From contig CANQGC010000046.1 in the NCBI GenBank assembly GCA_947600345.1, positions 1 to 14,720 on the forward strand: DNA of 14,720 nt. The letters are read 5' to 3'. Source of the stretch: an uncultured Clostridia bacterium. GTDB lineage: Bacteria; Bacillota; Clostridia; Christensenellales; Aristaeellaceae. The stretch's first letter is position 1, and each line of letters starts with the position of its first letter. This document shows, piece by piece, positions 7,319 through 13,764 of this stretch. Made by a program: the position numbers and the translations under genes. The notes below the pieces were generated by a model. It saw nothing but the letters and a program-made list of their open reading frames with translations, was not told the DNA's origin and searched no databases.

Positions 7319-7332
7319 CTTGAACGTTAATG
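7319..7332. promoter_or_regulatory. Probable second operator O2 in the regulator leader
   Basis: CTTGAACGTTAATG matches the perfect operator O1 at 11 of 14 positions and keeps the central AACGTT. It lies downstream of the predicted regulator start site and touches its ribosome binding site, a place where bound repressor would stop elongation. Its centre is 211 bp from that of O1, close to 20 helical turns. Binding has not been shown; this is inferred from similarity. Confidence 0.6.
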
Positions 7333-7344
7333 GGGGGATATATC

Positions 7345-8394
7345 ATGACAAACAGAGAGATTGCCGCCCAGTTGAACATTTCACCTGCAACGCTTTCGCT
7401 GGTGATAAACAACAAACCAGGCATATCTGCGGCAACGCGCGAACGGGTGCTTCGAGATATTGAGGCGCAGGGTTTTTCGTGCCTATTAAAGAAAGTAAAA
7501 GAAGCCAGTAAGTCAAATTCCCAGCATTCCGAGCAAAACAGCATTTGTTTTGTCGTTTATAAACGGGATGGCAAAATTCTGGACACGCACTCCTTCTTCC
7601 TCTTGCTCATTGAAAGCATCGAATCCTATGCGCAGCGCTTCGGGTACAACACGCTGTTCCTTTCCATTGATCGCCGAAATCCCATGGAGCCCCAAATTCA
7701 GCGGCTAAATGCCCTGGACTGTAAGGGAGCGATCATATTTGCAACGGAGATGCTCGACGATGATATCAGTTACTTTAGCGCCGTCAATCGGCCCTATGTG
7801 CTTCTGGACAACGATTTCCCCCACATGAACGTGGATAGCGTAGCGATTAACAATACGCTGGGTACATTTCAAGCTGTAGAATATCTGGTTCGCATGGGGC
7901 ACAATCGCATCGGATATCTTCAAAGCAGCAATCCCATCAACAGTTTTGCAGAGCGCGAACGCGGCTTCCGGGAGGCCATGGCCAGCTTCGGCCTTACGCT
8001 GGATCCAAACCATGTATTTAAGGTAAACTATACCGAAGAGGGCGCCTATCAGGATTTTCGCAAGTATCTCGCAATGCATCCAAGTCTGCCCACCGCTTTC
8101 TTCGCCGACGATGATACCATCGTAGCTGGCGTGATGAAGGCCCTGGTGGAGGTCGGTATTTCGGTTCCTCATGACGTCTCGTTGATCGGATTCAACGATC
8201 GTCCAGATTACGCAAAGTCTTCCCCTGCGCTTACGACGATCCTCGTACCTAAATATGCCTTTAGCGCCATGGCCGTGGATCTATTGCTCAAGCGCATTAA
8301 AAACCCCGGCCTGATCCAGGAAGGCCAGCATTCCTACAAGTATCGAATCGGTACAGAGCTCGTTATCCGCAGCTCCGTCGTAAGTCCCTCATAG
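7345..8394 (+). CDS. LacI/GalR-family transcriptional regulator
   Basis: 349 residues. An N-terminal helix-turn-helix is at 3-22 (TNREIAAQLNISPATLSLVI), followed by the third helix GISAATRERVLRDIEAQGF (26-44) and a sugar-binding periplasmic-type domain from about 66 to the end (SICFVVYKRDGK; RPYVLLDND 149-157; VEYLVRMGHNRIGYL 178-192; LPTAFFADDDTIVAGVMKAL 248-267; DVSLIGFNDRPDY 277-289). The hinge after the HTH lacks the usual PNxxAR-L pattern. ATG 7345 is preferred to ATG 7330 because GGGGGG sits seven bases before it and the earlier ATG overlaps that site. It is divergent from the transporter operon and is expected to repress that operon until an imported ligand or an intermediate binds. 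Confidence 0.93.
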   Translation: MTNREIAAQLNISPATLSLVINNKPGISAATRERVLRDIEAQGFSCLLKKVKEASKSNSQHSEQNSICFVVYKRDGKILDTHSFFLLLIESIESYAQRFGYNTLFLSIDRRNPMEPQIQRLNALDCKGAIIFATEMLDDDISYFSAVNRPYVLLDNDFPHMNVDSVAINNTLGTFQAVEYLVRMGHNRIGYLQSSNPINSFAERERGFREAMASFGLTLDPNHVFKVNYTEEGAYQDFRKYLAMHPSLPTAFFADDDTIVAGVMKALVEVGISVPHDVSLIGFNDRPDYAKSSPALTTILVPKYAFSAMAVDLLLKRIKNPGLIQEGQHSYKYRIGTELVIRSSVVSPS

Positions 8395-8674
8395 CCCGAG
8401 TGGCCTTCAGAGGTCGCTAAAACCCGCTTTGCGAGCAATGAGCCGGAGGCGAAGAACCACAAGACCGACCATGCAAGGGCCGTTGTTGCCCTATATGAAG
8501 CTTGACCGAATCTCCGCTTCTATATATTCTGTTCTGTAGAAGGGTCCTAAAATAAAAGTAAGGGTAAAGGGCGAAAAAGAAGACAAATTATTTTTTTAAG
8601 ATCCTTTATTCATCACTTTTATGCTGATCGACAAATAAGCAGTTTACACTAGAGAAAAAAGGGGAGAAAACAAC
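8395..8674 (+). promoter_or_regulatory. Spacer before the acetyltransferase, with a possible promoter
   Basis: No gene is visible between the regulator and the acetyltransferase. A plausible promoter is TTGACC (8502-8507) with TATTCT (8525-8530) at 17-base spacing, leaving a leader of about 135 nt; the boxes are imperfect. Weak stems occur at 8476-8492 (5 bp) and 8517-8542 (6 bp, long loop); neither is followed by a T-run, so no clear terminator for the regulator gene was found. The 8540-8670 part is purine-rich. Confidence 0.35.
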
Positions 8675-9244
8675 GTGACGGAACTGGAAAAGCTGCGGGC
8701 GGGTCTGGAATACTGCTACGATGATGAGGAAGTAGACGCGCTGAAGGAGCGTGCTATTATCTGGTGTCAGAAGTTTAATGCCCTCGATCCGCTGGACTTT
8801 GATGGGCAGCGCACTGTACTGAAGGAGAATCTGGGCAGCATGGGCGAGAAGGTTTGGATTGCCAAGACTTTTAACTGCGACAACGGAAAGAATATCCATA
8901 TCGGAAGTAACTTTACCGGCAATTACAACATAACCATGCTGGATATTCGAGAGATCTATATTGGCGATAATGTGATGATCGGGCCGAACACCCTCATAAC
9001 CACGGTGGGGCATCCTTTGTCCCCAATGGGTCGCAGAAAACACCTGGGCATCGCCAAGCCTGTCACTATCGGAAACGATGTGTGGGTTGGTGGCAACGTG
9101 ACAATCTTACCCGGCGTCACCATCGGCAATAACGTAGTGGTCGCCGCGGGTGCGGTGGTGACGAAGGATGTGCCGGACAACTGCGTGGTGGGCGGCGTAC
9201 CTGCGAAAAAGATCAAGGATATCGAAGACGATTCTGAAGCCTGA
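8675..9244 (+). CDS. Maltose/galactoside O-acetyltransferase-like hexapeptide-repeat enzyme
   Basis: 189 residues, the size of LacA/Maa. The N-terminal Mac cap (EKLRAGLEYCYDDEEVDALKERA, 5-27) is followed by imperfect hexapeptide repeats that build a left-handed beta helix: NIHIGSNF, IYIGDNVMIGPN, VTIGNDVWVGGNVTILPGVTIGNNVVVAAGAVVTKDV (130-166), then the family ending VGGVPAKKIK (172-181). His113 in VGHPLSP is the expected catalytic base. Relatives transfer acetyl from acetyl-CoA to the 6-hydroxyl of sugars in the cytoplasm. The start is GTG 8675 with GGGGAG about eight bases upstream; no in-frame ATG fits better. It stands alone between the two sugar clusters, and its true acceptor is unknown. 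Confidence 0.92.
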   Translation: MTELEKLRAGLEYCYDDEEVDALKERAIIWCQKFNALDPLDFDGQRTVLKENLGSMGEKVWIAKTFNCDNGKNIHIGSNFTGNYNITMLDIREIYIGDNVMIGPNTLITTVGHPLSPMGRRKHLGIAKPVTIGNDVWVGGNVTILPGVTIGNNVVVAAGAVVTKDVPDNCVVGGVPAKKIKDIEDDSEA

Positions 9245-9422
9245 ATCGTTGGGTGCCATGTTTACTCCGGTGTGAACCTGGATCTGCAGTGAAGACGTGA
9301 GCTATCAAAGTAAACGTTGACAGGTTGAGTGTATCCTGCCTTATTGCATGATAGGTTGTGATACTTTTAAGCCTTCGAGGTTTGCAATTGCATCTGACGA
9401 AATATTCATTCGCCTGCCGGGG

Positions 9423-9455
9423 CGGCTCGATCGAATCTTCGATTCGATCGAGCCG
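9423..9455. repeat. Perfect 15-bp inverted repeat with 3-base loop
   Basis: CGGCTCGATCGAATC (9423-9437), loop TTC, then its exact reverse complement (9441-9455). It lies in the 248-bp non-coding stretch between the convergent acetyltransferase and TraX-family genes, 38 bp past the end of the latter. Neither side is followed by a T-run, so it is not a classical terminator, although a structural 3' end for one or both transcripts is possible. The rest of 9245-9492 shows no gene; TTGACA at 9317-9322 lacks a good -10 box. Confidence 0.85.
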
Positions 9456-9492
9456 GTCAGCCAGATGGTGGATTCGGCGTGGCTTCCGGTTC

Positions 9493-10269
9493 TCAGGCAG
9501 TTCTTGCCAGGATGTATGCAATGATCCCGAGGAGCAGCAGGTGGGCGGGGTAGAAGGCGTAGAAGAGGTACTTGTTTCGGATCGCGTCGCGCGCGCCGCT
9601 GTAGATCCAGAGGGCAAAGCCGGTCAGCGGGGCGGTGATGTAGAAGGCGCTCGCAGCGCTGCCCAGCAGGATGCGCTCGAGCTTGCGGTCGCGGAGCAGG
9701 TAGTAGATCGCGGCGAGCAGGATCGTAATCGGGCCGAAGGCGCAGCGCAGCAGGCCGGTCCACAATAGCGCGGCGAGCAGTACGACCAGCCGCATGAGCC
9801 ATGCGGGCGCGCCCCGCTTCCCGTCGAACTCCCGCAGGCCGCGGAGCATCAGCAGGCAGACCGCGCAGGTGAGCATCGCGCTCTGGCCCTCGAGGGACCA
9901 GGGGCGGCCGTACATGGCGAGATCGTAGGGAACCTCGCTGGCGACGGCGCAGGCCAATATCGCCAGCAGGTAGCGCCGGAGGCTGGACGTGTGGCAAAAG
10001 CCCTCCACCAGCAGGAAGGCAAACACTGGGATCGACAGGCTGCCGATCAGCTGCAATACCGACGCCCAGGCCGCCATGATCGTCAGATGGGGATCCGCCT
10101 CGATCCGGACGAGCAGCTCGGCGCTCCCGAACTGATTCGCGCGGAGCACGCCGTTGCGGAGCACCGATGCGGCGATCGTAAAGCACAGCATGGTCAGGCA
10201 GCCAAGGATCTTGAGCTGCCTGCCGCTCAGCGCCATGCCCCGGCGTTGGGGCTCCCTCTCCCTCGTCAT
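9493..10269 (-). CDS. TraX-family integral membrane protein
   Basis: 258 residues with roughly seven to eight hydrophobic segments. The TraX family pattern is visible in IPVFAFLLVEGFCHTSSLRRYLLAILACAVASEVPYDLAM (79-118) and in the C-terminal NKYLFYAFYPAHLLLLGIIAYIL (232-254). The founding member acetylates F-pilin, and chromosomal homologues in Bacillota are mostly uncharacterised membrane proteins thought to be acyltransferases. No conjugation gene is nearby, so a pilin role is unlikely here. ATG 10269 follows GAGGTGAG; a later ATG (residue 12) is possible. It is 46 bp after the GH32 gene, as last gene of the operon. A role in acylating a cell-surface or imported glycan would fit but is only inference. 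Confidence 0.82.
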   Translation of the reverse strand: MTREREPQRRGMALSGRQLKILGCLTMLCFTIAASVLRNGVLRANQFGSAELLVRIEADPHLTIMAAWASVLQLIGSLSIPVFAFLLVEGFCHTSSLRRYLLAILACAVASEVPYDLAMYGRPWSLEGQSAMLTCAVCLLMLRGLREFDGKRGAPAWLMRLVVLLAALLWTGLLRCAFGPITILLAAIYYLLRDRKLERILLGSAASAFYITAPLTGFALWIYSGARDAIRNKYLFYAFYPAHLLLLGIIAYILARTA

Positions 10270-10286
10270 ATTCTCACCTCAAACCG

Positions 10287-10304
10287 TCGAAGCGTGGGCT
10301 TCGA
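10287..10304 (-). repeat. Small hairpin between the GH32 and TraX-family genes
   Basis: TCGAAGC (10287-10293) and GCTTCGA (10298-10304) form a 7-bp perfect stem with a 4-base loop in the 46-bp gap. No T-run follows on the transcript strand. It lies some 18 bases upstream of the TraX-family ATG and may tune translation or mRNA decay. Confidence 0.5.
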
Positions 10305-10315
10305 TCCAATCCCGC

Positions 10316-11806
10316 TCACACATCCAGGTCGTACTTCTCGATGTCCATGCGCACGTCGCCCGCGGCGAAGAAGCGGAAGCCGTCCGCCGACTGGGGCGTG
10401 TACATGGTGGCCGTCAGGACCTGGCTTCCGCCGTTGACGAAGATCTCCGCGCTGAAGCGGTCCAGGATCATGCGGAAGGTGATGACGCCGTTCGTCTGCG
10501 GCACCTCGGCGCGGCGCTGGTGGATGATGGCCCGCCGGGAGCCGGAGAACTTGCGGTCGATCTTCAGGATCGACTCCCCCGGCCGGAAGCTCAGCGCCGT
10601 GTGGTAGGTGTCGTCCTGGCCGAACCAGACGGCGAACTTGTTGTAGACGTTCTCCGGATCGCCGGGGCGCAGCGAGATGGTGACGTCCACCTTCCGGCCC
10701 CGGATGCCCTCCAGCGCCATGCCGTCCTCGACCTTCACATTCTCATAGCGCACGCGCCCGCTGCGAAGCTTCTCCAGCTCGCGGATCGGCCACTGGCAGA
10801 GGCGGCCGTCGCGAATGGACAGCTCCCGGGGCACGGTCATCTGGCCGAACCAGGGCGCGCGCAGCGAGGCGATGGCCAGCGTGTCCCAGTTCTGCATCCA
10901 GGCGATCAGCACGCGCCGCCCGTCGGGGGTGAGTATCGTCTGCGTGGCGTAGAAGTCGATGCCGTAGTCGATGGCCTGGTCGCGCTCCTCATGGAACTTG
11001 CCGGTCGCCGGGTCGAAGTCGCCGATCAGGCAGAGCGTGCCGTTGCCGTTGTGGTACTCGAAGCCGCTGGGCAGCATGTCCTGGGGGCTGACCAGCAGCA
11101 CGTGCCTGCCGTCCAGCTCGAAGAAGTCCGGGCACTCCCACATGAGGCCATAGCGGTTGCGGTTCTCGGCAAGGACGCTCACGAACCGCCAGTGGAAGCC
11201 GTCGGCGCTCTCGTAGAGGAGGATCTGCCCGCTGCCGTCGGCGGGGCGGTTGCCCACTACGCAGCGGTAGCTTCCGTCCGGCTCGCGCCACAGCCTCGGG
11301 TCGCGGAAGTCAAATATGCTGCTCCCCTCGGGGACGTCCTCGCCGGTCAGCACCGGATTGCCGGGGTACTTCTCGTAGTCCACGCCGTCGCCGATGGCGA
11401 GGCACTGGGTCTGAACGTCCAGCGTGCTTCCGTCGGGCAGGTGCTCCGCCGTGCGGACGCCGGTGTACATCAGCAGCTGCCGCCCGTCGGGCAGCTCCAC
11501 CGCGCTGCCGGAGAAGCAGCCATCCTGATCGGCGGGGGTGTCCGGCGCGAGGGCGCAGGGCAGGTACTCCCAGTGCAGCAGATCGTCGCTGACCGCGTGG
11601 CCCCAGTGCATCGAGCCCCACTTGGACTCGTAGGGATAGTACTGGTAGAACAGGTGGTACTTCCCCTTGTAGAAGCAGAAGCCGTTGGGATCGTTCATCC
11701 ACCCCGAGCGGGCGGACAGGTGGAAGGACGGGCGAGCCGAATCCGGTATGAGCTGCGCGGCGATCTCCTCGTGGCGGCGCGCCTCTCGCAAACTGTTGCT
11801 GATCAT
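10316..11806 (-). CDS. GH32 beta-fructosidase (sucrose-6-phosphate hydrolase / fructan hydrolase type)
   Basis: 496 residues, no signal peptide, so cytoplasmic. The three GH32 signatures are present: WMNDPNG (36-42) with nucleophile Asp39, FRDP (167-170) with the transition-state Asp169, and ECP (224-226) with acid/base Glu224. Other family blocks are FYQYYP (53-58), CFSGSAV (97-103) and DYGIDFYATQT (280-290). Residues of about 342-496 form the C-terminal beta sandwich. GH32 enzymes hydrolyse beta-D-fructofuranosyl links in sucrose, sucrose-6-phosphate, inulin- or levan-type oligosaccharides. The frame is open to 11986, but the extra 60 residues are proline/arginine-rich read-through overlapping the preceding gene; ATG 11806 has GGAGG just upstream. 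Its position behind an ABC importer rather than a PTS suggests unphosphorylated oligosaccharides. Confidence 0.93.
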   Translation of the reverse strand: MISNSLREARRHEEIAAQLIPDSARPSFHLSARSGWMNDPNGFCFYKGKYHLFYQYYPYESKWGSMHWGHAVSDDLLHWEYLPCALAPDTPADQDGCFSGSAVELPDGRQLLMYTGVRTAEHLPDGSTLDVQTQCLAIGDGVDYEKYPGNPVLTGEDVPEGSSIFDFRDPRLWREPDGSYRCVVGNRPADGSGQILLYESADGFHWRFVSVLAENRNRYGLMWECPDFFELDGRHVLLVSPQDMLPSGFEYHNGNGTLCLIGDFDPATGKFHEERDQAIDYGIDFYATQTILTPDGRRVLIAWMQNWDTLAIASLRAPWFGQMTVPRELSIRDGRLCQWPIRELEKLRSGRVRYENVKVEDGMALEGIRGRKVDVTISLRPGDPENVYNKFAVWFGQDDTYHTALSFRPGESILKIDRKFSGSRRAIIHQRRAEVPQTNGVITFRMILDRFSAEIFVNGGSQVLTATMYTPQSADGFRFFAAGDVRMDIEKYDLDV

Positions 11807-11822
11807 GGAGCCTCCAATCCAT

Positions 11823-11836
11823 CGCAGGGCCCTGCG
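11823..11836. promoter_or_regulatory. Perfect 14-bp palindrome upstream of the GH32 gene
   Basis: CGCAGGGCCCTGCG is self-complementary over all 14 bases and ends 16 bases before the GH32 ATG, next to its ribosome binding site. In DNA it could be a binding site for a dimeric regulator. In RNA it could fold as a 5-bp hairpin with loop GGCC. No promoter boxes were recognised around it. Confidence 0.5.
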
Positions 11837-11854
11837 GAATGTTCCTTGAAAATT

Positions 11855-11881
11855 GGGGCTGCCGCGCAGTGCAGCAGCCCC
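11855..11881 (-). terminator. Probable weak terminator or attenuating hairpin after the lipoprotein gene
   Basis: GGGGCTGC (11855-11862) pairs with GCAGCCCC (11874-11881), and two more pairs are possible after one mismatch. On the transcript strand the stem is followed by AATTTTC, a short T tract. It lies 40 bp after the lipoprotein stop and 48 bp before the GH32 start, so partial termination here would give more binding protein than hydrolase. Confidence 0.6.
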
Positions 11882-11906
11882 GGTGTGGGGGTGAGATATC
11901 GCCTTA

Positions 11907-11961
11907 TTCGGCCTCGCTGGCTTATGCGGCCTCGTCGGCTTCTGCGGCCTCGTCGGCCTCG
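11907..11961 (-). repeat. Imperfect 18-base tandem repeat spanning the lipoprotein stop codon
   Basis: Read on the minus strand, units related to GAAGCCGACGAGGCCGCA occur three times. The first two encode EADEAA. The third begins with the stop codon TAA instead of GAA (TAA GCC AGC GAG GCC GAA) and is followed by another TAA. The gene end thus sits inside a slippage-prone microsatellite. Confidence 0.7.
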
Positions 11962-13694
11962 GCGCTATCGGCGGTCTCGGCGGCATCGGCGCTGCCGGCG
12001 TCGTCCGCGTAGTAGGAATCCAGATACTTCTGCAGGATGGACAGATACTCGTCCAGCTTGTAGGCCTGCAGGTCGGACTGGAGCGTATCCCAGTCGGCGT
12101 CGGTGAAGCCGTTCATGACCCAGTCGGACTTGGCGGTGTTGACGCGCTTGGTCAGGTCGGGCTCCAGCTCGGAGATGCGGGTGGTGTCCTCGCTGCTCAT
12201 GAAGGCGTTCGGGTAGACGTACTTGGCGTTCATGTCGGGCGTGTAGATCTCCTTGATCCAGTCGAGGCGGTAGGCCGCGTCGTCCGGCAGGGTCACGTAC
12301 TTGCCGTAGTAGCTGTCCAGCACGGCCAGCGGGCCGTTGACGCTCTCGGCCTCGCGGACCTCAACGGGAGAGGCGTCGCCCAGCGGGGCGTGCTTGAGCA
12401 TCTCTTCGCCCTCATCGTTGGTGCCGAGCTCGAAGATATCGAAGTCGTCGTCCTCGCCGTAGGTGCCCCAGTTGTTCTGCGGGGACTGGAAGGGATCGTA
12501 CATCTGATCCAGCCAGGAGCACACCAGCGCGGGGTTCTTGGCGGTGGCGGTCACCACGCAGCGGCCGCGGTTGAAGCCGGAGGTGAAGGAGCCGTTCGCG
12601 GGGGTGATGTTGCGCGTGTCGGCGGTCAGCGCCGGCAGCGGCTCCCAGCCCTCCAGCGTGGGCGCGATGTTGGCGATGTCCCAGGAGAAGCACACGCCGT
12701 AGCGGCCGGACTTACCCTTCGCCACATAGGTGCTCCACTCCTGCGTGAACGCCTCGGGGTCGATGAGGTTCTCGCTGTAGAGCTGGTGCAGCCACTCCAT
12801 GCCCTTCTTGAAGCCCTCGGTGGTGGCGATGCTGATGACCTTCTTGTCATCCGTCACGGCGATGTGGCGGCCGCGGTCGGGATCGCCGTAGCCCTCGCCG
12901 AAGCCGTTGATCAGTATGCAGGGATCGTTGTCGCCGTCGTTCATGATGAAGGACATGGGGATGATGTCGCCGTCGATGCCGAAATCGGCCTTGAGCTTGT
13001 CCGCGTTGTCGCGGAAGGCGAGCAGCACCTGCTCAAACTCGTCGGTGGTGGTGGGCATCGAGAGGCCCAAATCGTCCAGCCAGGCGGTGTTGATGAAGGG
13101 CATGTAGCCCACGGTCTGGATGGCGGTCTTCTCGTAGCCCAGCTGCTCGATCCACGGCAGCGCCCAGATGTGGCCGTCAGCGTCGGTGCACATGGTCTTG
13201 TACTCGGGCGCTTGCTCGAACACCTTGGTCAGGTTGGGCATGTACTTGTCGATGTAGTCCTCCAGCGGGATGATGACGCCCTGCTTGGCGTAGCGCAGCA
13301 GATCCGGGTCGCTGAAGTTGGCGTTGAAGATGAAGTCGGGCAGCGTCTTGATGTTGGACATCTCCAGCGTGATCTTGTCGCCCCACTGGTCCTGCTGGAT
13401 CGTGCGCCAGTCGACGTGCACGTTGGTCTTCTCCTCCAGCCGCTTGAAGATGGTGCGGTTGTTGGGCTCGGCCTCGGTGCCGGCCGGGAAGTTGGTCAGG
13501 CCGGAGATCGTGGCCTTCTCCTTCAGGGGCATCGCCACCTCGGCGGGATCGACGTCGGTGCCGGAGGCGGAGCTGCTGTCGGAGCTTCCGGAGCTGCCGG
13601 AGCCGCCGCCGCAGGCGGTGAGCATCGCCATGGTCAGAATCAGCACCAGCATAAGCGCCAGGCCCTTGACGGAGATGTTGCGGAACTTCTTCAT
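11922..13694 (-). CDS. Lipoprotein extracellular solute-binding protein, LplA-like
   Basis: 590 residues. The signal peptide ends in the lipobox LTAC (25-28), with Cys28 as lipid attachment site, followed by a Gly/Ser linker. The mature protein resembles the large LplA/YtcQ-type oligosaccharide-binding proteins of Bacillota: LKEKATISGL near the start, NNRTIFKRLEEKTNVHVDW, and long Trp/Tyr-rich stretches. The last 25 or so residues are a low-complexity Ala/Asp/Glu tail encoded by 18-base repeats. The frame is open 12 codons further upstream, but ATG 13694 begins the signal peptide and follows AAGGAGAG. It is 70 bp after the permease gene and upstream of the GH32 gene, so its ligand is likely a fructose-containing oligosaccharide; that is inference from context. 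Confidence 0.9.
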   Translation of the reverse strand: MKKFRNISVKGLALMLVLILTMAMLTACGGGSGSSGSSDSSSASGTDVDPAEVAMPLKEKATISGLTNFPAGTEAEPNNRTIFKRLEEKTNVHVDWRTIQQDQWGDKITLEMSNIKTLPDFIFNANFSDPDLLRYAKQGVIIPLEDYIDKYMPNLTKVFEQAPEYKTMCTDADGHIWALPWIEQLGYEKTAIQTVGYMPFINTAWLDDLGLSMPTTTDEFEQVLLAFRDNADKLKADFGIDGDIIPMSFIMNDGDNDPCILINGFGEGYGDPDRGRHIAVTDDKKVISIATTEGFKKGMEWLHQLYSENLIDPEAFTQEWSTYVAKGKSGRYGVCFSWDIANIAPTLEGWEPLPALTADTRNITPANGSFTSGFNRGRCVVTATAKNPALVCSWLDQMYDPFQSPQNNWGTYGEDDDFDIFELGTNDEGEEMLKHAPLGDASPVEVREAESVNGPLAVLDSYYGKYVTLPDDAAYRLDWIKEIYTPDMNAKYVYPNAFMSSEDTTRISELEPDLTKRVNTAKSDWVMNGFTDADWDTLQSDLQAYKLDEYLSILQKYLDSYYADDAGSADAAETADSAEADEAAEADEAA

Positions 13695-13730
13695 GGATCG
13701 TCTCTCCTTTTGATATTGGTTCTCGTTCAA

Positions 13731-13745
13731 GCGGGCGTCGCCCGC
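13731..13745 (-). repeat. Small GC hairpin between permease and lipoprotein genes
   Basis: GCGGGC (13731-13736) and GCCCGC (13740-13745) make a 6-bp stem with a 3-base loop within the 70-bp intergenic gap, upstream of the lipoprotein ribosome binding site. No T-run follows in the direction of transcription. Confidence 0.45.
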
Positions 13746-13764
13746 AAAACCATGTTGTTGGGGA

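Noticed and set aside
8395..8505. Frame of the regulator stays open for about 35 codons beyond its TAG stop.
   Set aside because: A stretch of this length without a stop is common by chance, the regulator has a normal length, and the extension resembles no known LacI C-terminus.
9317..9345. TTGACA on the + strand with weak -10 candidates.
   Set aside because: No hexamer near TATAAT at 16-18 bases, and it would point into the convergent TraX-family gene.
11807..11986. 60-residue proline/arginine-rich N-terminal extension of the GH32 protein.
   Set aside because: It overlaps the repeat-coded end of the lipoprotein gene, has no matching ribosome binding site, and the family begins near the ATG at 11806.
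10154..12106. 650-codon + strand reading frame opposite GH32.
   Set aside because: High G+C makes long antisense frames common; the minus strand carries all GH32 motifs and the + frame is Ala/Val/Arg-rich without domains.
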